DNA of 50,463 nucleotides from assembly GCA_903893975.1 (NCBI GenBank), contig CAITOL010000195.1:1-50463 (forward strand), read 5' to 3'. Positions 1-9,435 of this stretch are shown in pieces. The position numbers and the translations under genes were made by a program. This stretch comes from an uncultured Rhodospirillales bacterium. Its GTDB lineage: Bacteria; Pseudomonadota; Alphaproteobacteria; Acetobacterales; Acetobacteraceae. Each line of letters begins with the position of its first letter. Within the stretch, counting starts at the first letter, position 1. The notes beneath the pieces are model-generated. The model was not told the DNA's origin and did not search any database. It saw only the letters and a program-made list of their open reading frames with translations.

Positions 1-894
1 GGCCCCACCCCGCCAGCCGGCAGCCGCATCCTGGCCGCCACCGCGCCGCCGCAGCACCGCACGTTGATTTTCTCCATCAAACAGGCCGGGGCGCCGGCGG
101 GCGGCGCGCTGGCGGGCCTGCTGGTCGCCCCGCTCGCCGCCGCCTGGGGCTGGTCCACGGCGCTGCTGCTGGCGGTCGCGGCCGGCTGCATCACCATCAT
201 CGCCATCGCCCCGCTGCGCGGCATGATGGATGCGGAGCGGGAGCCCGCCCGCTCCATCCACCCGCGCGACATCTTCCGCCCCGCCACGGTGCTGGCGCCC
301 ATCATCACCCTGGGCCGCTCGCCGCAGATGATGTCCATCACCGCGCTCGCCATTTCGTTTTCCTGCGCCCAGGGCACGCTCTACAGCTTTTCCGTCACCT
401 ATCTCACCCAGCGCGGCCTGCGGCTGACCGATGCCGGCTTCGCCTATGCCTGCCTGCAAGGCGCCGGGGTGTTTGCCCGCGTGCTGCTGGGCTGGTTTGC
501 CGACCGTACCGGCACCCCGGCGCTCAACCTGACCGTGCAAGCCTATATCGGCGCCGGCTGCATCCTGCTCTACGCGCTGATGCCCGGCGATCTGCCGTTG
601 GCCCTGGTCGCGCTGATCACCACCGCCTGCGGGTTTTTCTGCGCCTCCTGGAATGGCATCTACATGGCGGAAATCGTCCGGCTGGCCCCGCCGGACAAGG
701 TCGCCGATGCCACCTCCTCCTCCACCCTGTTTACCTTCCTCGGCTACATGTTCGGCCCCAGCCTGTTCGCGCTCGCGGTGCCCTATTGGGGCTGGACCTG
801 GCCCTATGTGGCGGTGGCAGCACAGTTGGCGCTGATGGCCCTGGTGCAAACCGGCCTGCTGGCCTGGCGGCGGGCCGGCCACCTGCATCGCTGA
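1..894 (+). CDS. MFS transporter, 5' end missing
   Basis: C-terminal part of a major facilitator superfamily permease. The reading frame is open from base 1, so the gene begins upstream of the window; the TTG at 64 is internal. About 297 residues are visible, with some eight hydrophobic segments. The motif F-S-I-K-Q-A-G near the visible start is typical of a central transmembrane helix in MFS carriers of the CynX/nitrate type. A loop motif G-W-F-A-D-R-T-G matches the conserved MFS G-x-x-x-D-R signature repeated in the second half. Substrate cannot be told. lpdA follows after 90 bases on the same strand, with no obvious functional link. Confidence 0.85.
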   Translation, partial: GPTPPAGSRILAATAPPQHRTLIFSIKQAGAPAGGALAGLLVAPLAAAWGWSTALLLAVAAGCITIIAIAPLRGMMDAEREPARSIHPRDIFRPATVLAPIITLGRSPQMMSITALAISFSCAQGTLYSFSVTYLTQRGLRLTDAGFAYACLQGAGVFARVLLGWFADRTGTPALNLTVQAYIGAGCILLYALMPGDLPLALVALITTACGFFCASWNGIYMAEIVRLAPPDKVADATSSSTLFTFLGYMFGPSLFALAVPYWGWTWPYVAVAAQLALMALVQTGLLAWRRAGHLHR

Positions 895-984
895 GCCTCG
901 CTGCGCCGCACAACCCAGCCAGACTCGATCCCGGTTCCCGCCGCCCGCATTTCGTGGCAGAACCCGGCACCTTTATTTTCACGG

Positions 985-2391
<1,407 letters not shown>

Positions 2392-2408
2392 GGGCAAGGG
2401 AAGCAAGC

Positions 2409-2532
2409 GCTCCTTTTTTGAAAAAAAGGAGCAAAAAACTTTTGAAACTCTGGCCCAACGCATCGACGCCCACCCGGGACGGTACGGCGAAGCCAAGGAA
2501 CAGATGAAGTTCTTTTTGTTCACAAAAAGAAC
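2409..2532. repeat. Dispersed intergenic repeat, copy A
   Basis: A 124-base element between lpdA and pdxA. It starts with a hairpin at 2409-2432 (GCTCCTTTTTT, one-base loop, A-run, GGAGC) and ends with a hairpin at 2509-2532 (GTTCTTTTTGT ... ACAAAAAGAAC). Between them lies a GC-rich core beginning CAAAAAACTTTTGAAACTCT. Copies B (34846-34968) and C (50386-50463, cut) share the architecture and much of the core. The T-rich end hairpins could also act as terminators on either strand, here for lpdA. Confidence 0.8.
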
Positions 2533-2589
2533 ATCCTTCCCTTGCCCCACCCTCGCTACGCTCTGCCCCCCCGACCGCAGGCAACCCGC

Positions 2590-3585
2590 ATGAACACCCC
2601 CCTCGCGCTCACCATGGGCGACCCCGCCGGCATTGGCGGGGAACTCACCCTGAAAGCCTGGCAAGCCCGGCGCGGCGGCCGCCCGTTCGCGGTGCTGGAT
2701 GACCCGGACCGGCTGGCCAGCCTGGCCGCGCAGTTGGGGCTGGCGGTGCCGATCCAGGTTGTGGACAGCATCGGCGCCGCCGGGGCGGTGTTCGCCACCG
2801 CCCTGCCGGTGCTGCGGCAAAGCCTGGCTGCCCCGGTGCAAGCCGGCACGCCCAACCCGGCCAATGCCGTCGCGGTGATCGCCTCCATCGAACGGGCCAC
2901 CAAGCTGACCCTGGCGGGTGAAGCGGCAGCGGTCGTCACCAACCCGATCCATAAATCCACCCTCTACGGCGCCGGCTTCGCCTATCCCGGCCACACCGAA
3001 TTTCTCGCCGCACTCACGAATACCGATCTGCCGGTGATGATGCTGGCGAGCCCAGACTTGAAGGTGGTGCCAATTACCGTGCACGCCTCGCTGCGGCGTA
3101 TGCTCGGCATGATCACGGTGGAGCGCATTGTGGCGGTCACCCGCGTGACCGCACAGGCGCTGCAACGCCATTGGGGCCTGCCCGCCCCGCGCATCGCCAT
3201 GGCCGGCCTGAACCCGCATGCGGGCGAGGATGGCACGATGGGCGACGAGGAAGTGACCATCATCGCCCCCGCCATCGCCCAGCTGCGCGCCGAGGGCTTT
3301 AACGTCACCGGCCCCTTCGCAGCGGACAGCCTGTTCACCCCGGCCGCCCGAACCGGCTATGATGTGGCCATGGGCATGTACCACGATCAGGCGCTGATCC
3401 CGTTGAAAACGCTGGATATGACGCACGGGGTCAACATCACCCTCGGCCTGCCGATCCTGCGCACCTCGCCGGACCACGGCACCGCCTTCAACATCGCCGG
3501 CCAAGGCATCGCCGATGCCGCCAGCCTGATCGCCGCCATCGACCTGGCGAGCGACCTCGCCGCACGACGGGAGACACGAAAATGA
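2590..3585 (+). CDS. pdxA: 4-hydroxythreonine-4-phosphate dehydrogenase
   Basis: Oxidises 4-phosphohydroxy-L-threonine in the DXP-dependent vitamin B6 pathway; its product is condensed with deoxyxylulose phosphate by PdxJ, encoded next. The protein is 331 aa, normal for PdxA. It shows the N-terminal TMGDPAGIG signature, the metal-site histidine in HTEFLAAL, and the [12 protein letters not shown] motif. An in-frame extension upstream to 2542 exists, but homologues start at the ATG at 2590. The stop overlaps the pdxJ start (ATGA), so the two genes are translationally coupled. Confidence 0.95.
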   Translation: MNTPLALTMGDPAGIGGELTLKAWQARRGGRPFAVLDDPDRLASLAAQLGLAVPIQVVDSIGAAGAVFATALPVLRQSLAAPVQAGTPNPANAVAVIASIERATKLTLAGEAAAVVTNPIHKSTLYGAGFAYPGHTEFLAALTNTDLPVMMLASPDLKVVPITVHASLRRMLGMITVERIVAVTRVTAQALQRHWGLPAPRIAMAGLNPHAGEDGTMGDEEVTIIAPAIAQLRAEGFNVTGPFAADSLFTPAARTGYDVAMGMYHDQALIPLKTLDMTHGVNITLGLPILRTSPDHGTAFNIAGQGIADAASLIAAIDLASDLAARRETRK

Positions 3586-4295
3586 GCCTACGCCTGGGGG
3601 TAAATGTCGATCACGTCGCCACGCTGCGCAATGCCCGTGGCGAAGCCTACCCAGACCCGCTGGACGCCGCCCGCATCGCCATCGCCGCCGGCGCGGACGG
3701 CATCACCATCCATCTGCGCGAAGATCGCCGCCATATCCGCGACGCCGATGTCGCGGCAGTTAAAGCTGGGATCAGCAAGCCGCTGAACCTGGAAATGGCC
3801 GCAACGGCGGAAATGCTGGCCATTGCGCTGGCCACCCGCCCGAACGCCTGCTGCATCGTGCCGGAAAAGCGGACGGAGGTAACCACCGAAGGCGGGCTGG
3901 ATGTTGCCGGGCAGCAGGCCAGCCTCGCGCCGATGGTCGCCAGCCTGCGTGCAGCCGGCATCCGGGTGTCGCTGTTCGTCGATCCCGATCCGGCGCAGCT
4001 GCGCGCCAGCGCCGCGATCGGCGCGGATATCGTCGAACTGCATACCGGCGCCTACGCCCACGGCAAGCCGGACGAACTCGCCCGCCTGCAAGACGCGGCC
4101 AGGCTTGCGGTGCAACTCGGCCTGGAATGCCATGCCGGGCACGGCCTGACCTATGCCAATGTCGGCCCGATTGCCGCCATTGCGGAGGTGATGGAGCTCA
4201 ATATCGGCCACTTCCTGATCGCGCAGGCGGTGTTTGACGGCCTGCCGGCGGTGGTGGCGCAGATGCTGGCGCTGATGCAGGCGGCAAGGCGTTAG
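3582..4295 (+). CDS. pdxJ: Pyridoxine 5'-phosphate synthase
   Basis: Condenses 1-deoxy-D-xylulose 5-phosphate with the PdxA product to make pyridoxine 5'-phosphate in the cytoplasm. It is 237 aa, a TIM-barrel of the usual length. It begins with the diagnostic [17 protein letters not shown], followed by [21 protein letters not shown] (catalytic Glu and Lys) and GHGLTYAN. The start lies inside the pdxA stop (ATGA). Its own stop TAG overlaps by four bases with the stop of the convergent entericidin gene (TTAG at 4292-4295), leaving no room for a terminator between them. Confidence 0.97.
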   Translation: MSLRLGVNVDHVATLRNARGEAYPDPLDAARIAIAAGADGITIHLREDRRHIRDADVAAVKAGISKPLNLEMAATAEMLAIALATRPNACCIVPEKRTEVTTEGGLDVAGQQASLAPMVASLRAAGIRVSLFVDPDPAQLRASAAIGADIVELHTGAYAHGKPDELARLQDAARLAVQLGLECHAGHGLTYANVGPIAAIAEVMELNIGHFLIAQAVFDGLPAVVAQMLALMQAARR

Positions 4296-4432
4296 GGGAT
4301 GGCGTTCTTCACCTTCTGCGCCCCGGTGGAAACCGCGCTGCCGGCTTGGGACACATCCTTGCCAACCCCTTGAACAGTATTGCAGCCGGCTAGCAGCAGG
4401 CACGTAAGCGCTATCAGCACTACGGATTTCAT
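4292..4432 (-). CDS. Entericidin EcnA/B-family lipoprotein
   Basis: A 46-residue small lipoprotein. A short hydrophobic signal ends in the lipobox LAGC with Cys17 as the expected lipidated residue. It is followed by [19 protein letters not shown], matching the conserved core of entericidins (CNTV-G-G-D). Known family members are small inner/outer-membrane lipoproteins linked to stationary-phase lysis toxin/antidote balance; the role here is inferred only. The ATG at 4432 overlaps the stop of the upstream acyltransferase (ATGA) and is preceded by AAGGTG, so it is probably coupled to that gene. Its stop overlaps that of pdxJ tail to tail. Confidence 0.85.
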   Translation of the reverse strand: MKSVVLIALTCLLLAGCNTVQGVGKDVSQAGSAVSTGAQKVKNAIP

Positions 4433-5334
4433 CGCTTCACCTTTACTTGCAGGGCAGCCGGCCAGTCGACGATCATGCCTGGCCTGGAACTGTCGATGCC
4501 GCCAAGCGCGTAGGTGCGGCGGCACAATTCAGCGGAAAGCGCCGCCCGGTCGGTAATATGCGCCAGATCGTCGAACGGGATCAATGCGCCAATTTCCGTG
4601 CGAATGGTGGTGTTGAAGCGACGGCGGATTTCCCCCGCCATCAGCGCCAACCGCATGGTGGAGCTGACATGGCTGACCATATGGAACAGCCGACCATTCT
4701 GGCCATGAAAATAAACCGGCAACACCGGGCAGCGGGCGCGTTGCAGCATCTGGGCGATGAAAGCCTGCCACGGCGCATCCATCGCCGGGCGGCGGCCCCA
4801 CCGATCTGGCGAGGTGGAAATGCCGCCGGCCGGGAACACCACCACCACGCCGCCACGGTCCAGATGCCGGCGCGCATCGGCGCGGGACCGCAAATTCGTC
4901 GCCTGCGCGTCGCGGGTGCCGGCAAAGCTGATCGGCAGAAAATGCGGCTTGGTTTCCGGCGCCTGGATCAGCACGGAATTGATCAGCAACTGAAAATCCG
5001 ACCGCACCAGGCTGATTAACCAGCATAAAATCAGCCCATCCACCAACCCGAACGGATGGTTCGCCACCACCAGCAGTGGCCCGGTGCGCGGAATATCGGC
5101 CAAGGCGGATTGATCGAAATCCACCTTGATGCCGGTGCGGCGCAAAATATCGGACCAGAAAATATCCGGCGTGCCGCCCTCGGCGCGGAAACGGTCGTAA
5201 ACCGCCTTCAGCTCCTTCTGACCCGTCACAACCTCAATCACCCGGATCAGCGCCCGCTGCGCCGCCGTCATCGCCGGGTCGATATACCGCAGCGGGGGGT
5301 CATCACCGAATGTTGGGTTGCCAGCCGTCGCCAC
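4429..5334 (-). CDS. Lysophospholipid acyltransferase family protein (PlsC/OlsA-like)
   Basis: A 301-residue acyltransferase of the PlsC/hemolysin-like superfamily, which acylates lysophospholipids or ornithine lipid precursors at the inner membrane. The catalytic H-x4-D block appears as NHPFGLVDG near residue 92. The later FPAGGIST block corresponds to the substrate-binding F-P-E-G-type motif. The start is a GTG at 5334 with GGAG about ten bases upstream; the conserved region begins well downstream, so a later start is possible. The stop overlaps the entericidin start by four bases. OlsA-like ornithine-lipid synthesis is a plausible alternative, but no olsB lies alongside. Confidence 0.8.
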   Translation of the reverse strand: MATAGNPTFGDDPPLRYIDPAMTAAQRALIRVIEVVTGQKELKAVYDRFRAEGGTPDIFWSDILRRTGIKVDFDQSALADIPRTGPLLVVANHPFGLVDGLILCWLISLVRSDFQLLINSVLIQAPETKPHFLPISFAGTRDAQATNLRSRADARRHLDRGGVVVVFPAGGISTSPDRWGRRPAMDAPWQAFIAQMLQRARCPVLPVYFHGQNGRLFHMVSHVSSTMRLALMAGEIRRRFNTTIRTEIGALIPFDDLAHITDRAALSAELCRRTYALGGIDSSRPGMIVDWPAALQVKVKR

Positions 5335-5372
5335 GTCGCGTCCACTCCTGCAAGTCGGTCGGGGAAGAATAG

Positions 5373-5399
5373 CAGGCTCGCGGACCCACCGCGAGCCTG
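5373..5399 (-). terminator. Perfect 11-bp stem-loop after the DapA-like gene
   Basis: An 11-base perfect inverted repeat, CAGGCTCGCGG / CCGCGAGCCTG with a five-base loop, starts seven bases beyond the stop of the DapA-like gene on the minus strand. Position and GC content suit a terminator. The following minus-strand bases (CTATTCTTCC) are only moderately U-rich, so it may instead stabilise the mRNA 3' end or attenuate transcription into the acyltransferase gene. Confidence 0.55.
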
Positions 5400-5405
5400 A
5401 CGTAT

Positions 5406-6323
5406 TCAGGCCTTTGCGAGCGTGAGACCGCAGGCGTCGAAGGTGGTGAACAATTTCGCCGCCGCGTCCGCCGCCAACGGCAAATGCGGCGGGCGCTGGT
5501 AGTTCCAGTCCGCATTGCCGGTGTTGCGCGCCACCAGCGCCTTCAAGCCCGGGATCAGCGGGGCGGAGACCACGGCCTTGCGGATGGCGCCAAGCTGGGT
5601 TTGCGCCGCAGCACCCGCGTCATTGTTCCAATTGGCATAAACCGTGGCGCTGACCGAGCAGCCGACATTGGCCGCCGCCGTAATGCAGCCCGCGCCGCCC
5701 ACCTGCAGCAAATCGCGCAGCGCGCCGTCATCGCCGCAATACACCTCGAACCCGTCTTTGGCGAAATGGTCGGCATAGGCGCGGGTATTGGCAAAATCCC
5801 CGCTGCTATCCTTGATCCCCTTCACCTTGCCCGGATAGGCCTTCAGCAACCGACCGATCAGGTCAAGCCCGAACGGCACCGCGGACTGCGCAGGGAAGTG
5901 GTAGAGGTAGATTTTGATATCGCCGCCCACCCGCTGGATCACCTCGGAGAAGTAGGCAAACAGCCCGTCATCGCTCGGATTTTTATAGAAAAACGGCGGC
6001 AGCAGCAGGGCGCCACGGCAGCCCAGCGCTTCCGCCTTGCGGGTCAGCATCACCGTATCCGGGATCGCCGTGGTGCCGGTGCCCGGCATCATGGTGGCCG
6101 CCGGAATGCCGCGCGCCACCAGCCCTTCCATCACCTCCACCCGCTCGGACACGCCTACGGAATTCGCCTCACCGGTCGTCCCCAGCACACCCAGCCCGTT
6201 ACACCCGTTCGCCAGCAGCCATTTGGCATGCGCGGTCATGCGGTCCAGGTCGATGGACAGGTCCTGCCGCATCGCGGTCAGCACAGCGGCGTTCACGCCG
6301 CCGTAAATGGCGTCTTTCATCAT
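5406..6323 (-). CDS. DapA-family class I aldolase/dehydratase, probably not DHDPS
   Basis: A 305-residue TIM-barrel protein of the dihydrodipicolinate synthase/N-acetylneuraminate lyase family. It has GVLGTTGEA (Thr49-Thr50), Tyr141 in IYLYHFP, and the Schiff-base Lys171 in GIKDSSGDF. True DHDPS has an arginine five residues after the tyrosine (Y-N-V-P-G-R) that binds the succinate-semialdehyde carboxylate. Here that position is Gln146 (Y-H-F-P-A-Q), so a 2-keto-3-deoxy-acid aldolase or other lyase is more likely than lysine biosynthesis. The start is one of two adjacent ATGs (6323 or 6320). It follows the YcgN-family gene by 23 bases, so the two probably share a transcript. Confidence 0.85.
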   Translation of the reverse strand: MMKDAIYGGVNAAVLTAMRQDLSIDLDRMTAHAKWLLANGCNGLGVLGTTGEANSVGVSERVEVMEGLVARGIPAATMMPGTGTTAIPDTVMLTRKAEALGCRGALLLPPFFYKNPSDDGLFAYFSEVIQRVGGDIKIYLYHFPAQSAVPFGLDLIGRLLKAYPGKVKGIKDSSGDFANTRAYADHFAKDGFEVYCGDDGALRDLLQVGGAGCITAAANVGCSVSATVYANWNNDAGAAAQTQLGAIRKAVVSAPLIPGLKALVARNTGNADWNYQRPPHLPLAADAAAKLFTTFDACGLTLAKA

Positions 6324-6346
6324 GGGATCAGGCTTTCGCTTGGGGT

Positions 6347-6817
6347 TTATGCTTTAGGTTTCCGGGGGCGTGGCATCTTGCCAGGCCAGTCGACGATGTG
6401 GTGGTCCAACGGCCCGGCCTGCCGCTCGCCAATGGCACGGCCACGCACCGATATCCCGGCCGTGTGCACCGTCTCCGGATCGCCGGACACCAACGGATGC
6501 CACCAGGCCAGGTCCTTGCCCTCATCCAGCAGCCGATATGCACAGGATGGCGGCAGCCAGTTGATCTCGCGCAGCACCGTCGGCGTCAGGCTGACGCAAT
6601 CCGGCACGAAGCGCTGGCGGGCGAGGTAGTTGCTGCATTGGCAGGTGTTCAGATCGAGCAACCGGCAGGCCACATTGGTGTGGCACAACTGCTCCGCCTC
6701 TTCGTAGATCAGCTTGTGCAGGCAGCAACGGCCGCAGCCGTCGCAGAGCGATTCCCACTCTGCGCCGGACATCTCGTCGAGCGTTTTTGTCTTCCAGAAC
6801 GGGAGGTCGTCGGCCAT
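6347..6817 (-). CDS. YcgN/UPF0260 family cysteine-cluster protein
   Basis: A 156-residue protein of the UPF0260 (YcgN, CxxCxxCC) family. The N-terminus has the typical [20 protein letters not shown] run, followed by the cluster Cys25-x2-Cys28-x2-Cys31-Cys32. More cysteines follow near residues 45-61 (CHTNVAC, CQC), suggesting a bound metal or Fe-S centre. The C-terminal half contains LPPSCAYR and the WHPLVSGD motif shared by family members. The biochemical role of the family is not established. The ATG at 6817 matches homologue starts; a long upstream extension does not. It sits between the LLM oxidoreductase and the DapA-like gene, all on the minus strand. Confidence 0.9.
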   Translation of the reverse strand: MADDLPFWKTKTLDEMSGAEWESLCDGCGRCCLHKLIYEEAEQLCHTNVACRLLDLNTCQCSNYLARQRFVPDCVSLTPTVLREINWLPPSCAYRLLDEGKDLAWWHPLVSGDPETVHTAGISVRGRAIGERQAGPLDHHIVDWPGKMPRPRKPKA

Positions 6818-6861
6818 TCGCCGCAGTCTACAGGCCCGCGCGCAAACCCGCCACCCGCCGC

Positions 6862-7770
6862 TCAGCCAAAGGTGGCAAACATCTCCTCCACCGCCCTCAA
6901 CTGGTTCCCCACCGCCGATGACGGCACAAGGATCGGCGTGCCCACCCCGGCATCGCGCCACGCTTCCACCCTGTCACGCACCATGCTTGCCGTGCCGAAC
7001 AGTGACACATCGGCCAGCCAGCGATCGGTCAGCAGGCCCGGCACATCGTCCGTGCGGCCTTCAGCGATGGCCTGCTCCAGCGCATCCATTTCTTCCACAT
7101 AACCGGCTTCGCGCCAGTAATTGCGGTAATTCGGCAGAAAGGCATAGCTGGTGAGCGCGCGGCGGTTCACCGCCCGCGCGGCGGCCACATCGTCGCTGAT
7201 GCAGGTCGGCATCATGTTGCCGATCATAAAGTCCGGATTGTCCCGCGCCGTCGCCGGCAAGGCCGCGAGCGAGGTTTTCATGTGGCTGAGCGCCGCATTG
7301 GCGAACAGCACGCCCTGGCCAATCCGCCCGGCCAGCGCCACCATCTTCTGCCGCATCGCCGCAATCAGCACCGGCGGCAGCGCGCCAATCCCCTCCACCG
7401 CCCGCAACCGCTCGACGAAGCGTTCCGTATCCCCCAGCGGCTTACCCGGCGTCACCCCCATGCGCACATGCGACGGGCCATGGCTGATCCCGATGCCCAG
7501 CGAGAAGCGCCCGCCAGAAACTTCGTGCATAAAGGCCGCCGACTGGGCGAAATCCCCCACCGTGCGGGCATAGATCGGCGCGATGGCGGTGGCGAACGGA
7601 ATGCGCGACGTATTCCACGCCAGCGCCTCACACAGCGACATGTTGCTGAAAATGCTCGGCGCGAAAATCCCGGCATAGCCGCGCCGCTCCATCTCGCGCG
7701 CCACCTCCACCGTCGCCATGCGGCGGCCGGGCACGGCAATCAGGCTACAGGCAGGCATCAATTGCGGCAT
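6862..7770 (-). CDS. LLM-class flavin-dependent oxidoreductase
   Basis: A 302-residue bacterial-luciferase-like (LLM/F420-type) oxidoreductase, predicted TIM-barrel flavin or F420 enzyme in the cytoplasm. Family hallmarks are an early [12 protein letters not shown] segment, [14 protein letters not shown] (the L-G-x-G region), [12 protein letters not shown], and the C-terminal [19 protein letters not shown]. The ATG at 7770 begins [10 protein letters not shown]; earlier in-frame codons run antisense through the divergent small gene and are rejected. Substrate and cofactor are not deducible. It heads the minus-strand run LLM - ycgN - dapA-like. Confidence 0.88.
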   Translation of the reverse strand: MPQLMPACSLIAVPGRRMATVEVAREMERRGYAGIFAPSIFSNMSLCEALAWNTSRIPFATAIAPIYARTVGDFAQSAAFMHEVSGGRFSLGIGISHGPSHVRMGVTPGKPLGDTERFVERLRAVEGIGALPPVLIAAMRQKMVALAGRIGQGVLFANAALSHMKTSLAALPATARDNPDFMIGNMMPTCISDDVAAARAVNRRALTSYAFLPNYRNYWREAGYVEEMDALEQAIAEGRTDDVPGLLTDRWLADVSLFGTASMVRDRVEAWRDAGVGTPILVPSSAVGNQLRAVEEMFATFG

Positions 7771-7861
7771 GGCTGCTATCCGTCCAAGTTTCCTAGGCGC
7801 AGCCTGCCACGCTTCCCATCGCGGCCCAAGATGGGCATATGCCAGGAAACAGGAGGCCCGC

Positions 7862-8137
7862 ATGCCGCACGACCATTCCAAGACGCCCGAAAACGATATG
7901 CCCGCTAACGAGATGAACGACATCAGCCATGCCGGCGCGGTGGTCGATAAGGCCATCGAGTATATGACCGGCCAAAACCTGCCCTCGCTCGCCATCGCCT
8001 CGGCCCTGTTGGGCGGTGCCGTGGGCATGCTGGCGCGCGACATGTCGGACGAGGCGATCGTCAACGTGCTCAACAATGCCATCCGTTCGGTGCGCAATGG
8101 CGAATTTCGTGCCGCCGCGCCCGAAGCGCATCATTGA
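7862..8137 (+). CDS. Small hypothetical protein
   Basis: A 91-residue protein with an excellent ribosome site (AGGAGG seven bases before ATG 7862), which fixes the start and supports expression. The first 25 residues are polar (His, Asp, Asn rich). The middle has a moderately hydrophobic stretch, LPSLAIASALLGGAVGMLA, followed by an acidic/amphipathic helix DMSDEAIVNVLNNAIRSV. It could be a small helical membrane-associated or cytosolic protein. I do not recognise a family. It is divergent from the LLM oxidoreductase (91-base gap) and precedes rpmB. Confidence 0.75.
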   Translation: MPHDHSKTPENDMPANEMNDISHAGAVVDKAIEYMTGQNLPSLAIASALLGGAVGMLARDMSDEAIVNVLNNAIRSVRNGEFRAAAPEAHH

Positions 8138-8229
8138 CGTCGGCGCCGTAATTCGTCATAGACCGCGCCTTCCGTTCGTCCGGATTGCGGGGTCACTCGC
8201 TTCCGCGCTTTAGTTTGAGGGTTAGCATC

Positions 8230-8532
8230 ATGTCTCGCCGCTGCCAGATCACCGGCAAAGGTGTCCTTTCGGGCAACAACGTCAGCCACGCCAACAACAA
8301 GTCACGCCGGCGCTTCCTGCCCAACCTGCAGGAAACCTCGATGCTGTCCGACACGCTCGGCACCTCGGTCCGCATGCGTCTGTCGACCCGCGCGATCCGC
8401 ACGGTCGAAAAGAATGGCGGCATCGACAGCTTCCTGCTCGGCACCAACAACTCCCGCCTGCCGGAAGAAGCGCTGGTCGTGAAGCGGCAGATCGTTAAGG
8501 CCGCTGCCAAGAAGGCCGCTACCAACGCCTGA
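8230..8532 (+). CDS. rpmB: 50S ribosomal protein L28
   Basis: Large-subunit ribosomal protein L28, 100 aa, the usual length for alphaproteobacteria. The sequence [20 protein letters not shown] is diagnostic, followed by a basic [12 protein letters not shown] stretch and a lysine/alanine-rich C-terminus. An in-frame extension upstream lacks similarity, so ATG 8230 is chosen. It appears to be a single-gene unit; the next gene starts 59 bases downstream with its own structured initiation region. Confidence 0.97.
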   Translation: MSRRCQITGKGVLSGNNVSHANNKSRRRFLPNLQETSMLSDTLGTSVRMRLSTRAIRTVEKNGGIDSFLLGTNNSRLPEEALVVKRQIVKAAAKKAATNA

Positions 8533-8580
8533 TCCGGCGTAACGGGCGTCTTTACTGCTCGTTAAACGATTGCGGACTAC

Positions 8581-8601
8581 CGAGGGCCGTCATGGCCCTC
8601 G
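8581..8601 (+). promoter_or_regulatory. Hairpin enclosing the start codon of the kinase-like gene
   Basis: Perfect 8-bp stem CGAGGGCC (8581-8588) and GGCCCTCG (8594-8601) with a five-base loop GTCAT. The ATG of the next gene (8592-8594) begins in the loop and ends in the stem. The only purine-rich Shine-Dalgarno-like stretch, GAGGG, is buried in the 5' arm. Formed in mRNA, it should restrict ribosome access. Regulation is inferred from structure alone. Confidence 0.5.
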
Positions 8602-9377
8602 ACCCCGCTTTCCCGAGTCTGAGCTTGATTGCCCTCTCCACGTTGGTCCTAATCGGCCTTCCTGGGTTGGGCTTTTTGGCGTTTTCGAACGCGCGCGCTC
8701 GCAAACGCGGCGACATCAGCCGAATTGCGGCCGAGGCTCAGCGGCATGACGCAGTGCGTCTGGTGCGACTGATCGCCCACGACCTGCACGAGCAAGGCCT
8801 GTCGCTACTCGGCCAAGCCGGACAGTTACAGCACGCGGGCGTGGCTGGTGCCGAGCCGATCTCCACCTCCGCCGGTCTGCTGCTCGGGTTGGCCGACGAA
8901 CTCGGCGCCTATGGCCTGCCGGACTCGGATGCGCACATCCTGCGTGAACAGACGTTGGATCTGCACACCGCCCTCGCCGAAGCGGTCGCCGCCGCCGCCA
9001 GCCAACTTGGCAGCGGCCGCCGCAGTTGGCGCCTGCCCTCGGTTGCCGGGCCCTCTCTGATGCGCGCTGACGCCCGCGCCCTGCGCCATATTCTGCTGCG
9101 GGTGCTGGCCAACGCGATCCGCCACACCGGCCAGGATGACTGGATCGAAATCACCCTCGCGCCCCATCCCGAAGGCCTCGCGCTGGCGGTGCAGGACGAA
9201 GGCAACGGCCTGATCCGCACCGGTGCCGCGTCCGTCCCCGATAGTCGCGGCATCGGCCTGCGACTCGCGTTGGCACGCAATCTGATGCTGGCACATGGTG
9301 GGCGGCTGGAGGTTGAGGCCCAGGCTGGCATCGGCAGCCGAGTCAACCTGATTTTCCCCGCCGCCCGCCTCGCCTGA
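8592..9377 (+). CDS. Membrane-anchored histidine-kinase-like ATPase
   Basis: A 261-residue protein with one N-terminal transmembrane helix (about residues 8-33) followed by basic ARARKRG, giving a cytoplasmic body. A helix with RLIAHDLHEQ puts His63 where a HisKA phospho-acceptor would be. The C-terminal half is a GHKL ATPase: N-box VLANAIRHT (Asn174), DEGNG (202-206) and SRGIGLRLALA (219-227). It has no input domain beyond the membrane helix, and no response regulator gene lies nearby, so it is an orphan. The His-box is weak, so a non-kinase GHKL protein is possible. Translation may be limited by the hairpin over its start. Confidence 0.75.
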   Translation: MALDPAFPSLSLIALSTLVLIGLPGLGFLAFSNARARKRGDISRIAAEAQRHDAVRLVRLIAHDLHEQGLSLLGQAGQLQHAGVAGAEPISTSAGLLLGLADELGAYGLPDSDAHILREQTLDLHTALAEAVAAAASQLGSGRRSWRLPSVAGPSLMRADARALRHILLRVLANAIRHTGQDDWIEITLAPHPEGLALAVQDEGNGLIRTGAASVPDSRGIGLRLALARNLMLAHGGRLEVEAQAGIGSRVNLIFPAARLA

Positions 9378-9435
9378 CATTGCTTTGCGCGCGCTGGGGC
9401 GGCACAGTCCGCGCCGCATTCCCGGAGCAGCCCAC

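Noticed and set aside
2542-2589. N-terminal extension of pdxA
   Set aside because: The extra 16 codons run out of the repeat region and do not match PdxA; ATG 2590 precedes the conserved TMGDPAGIG.
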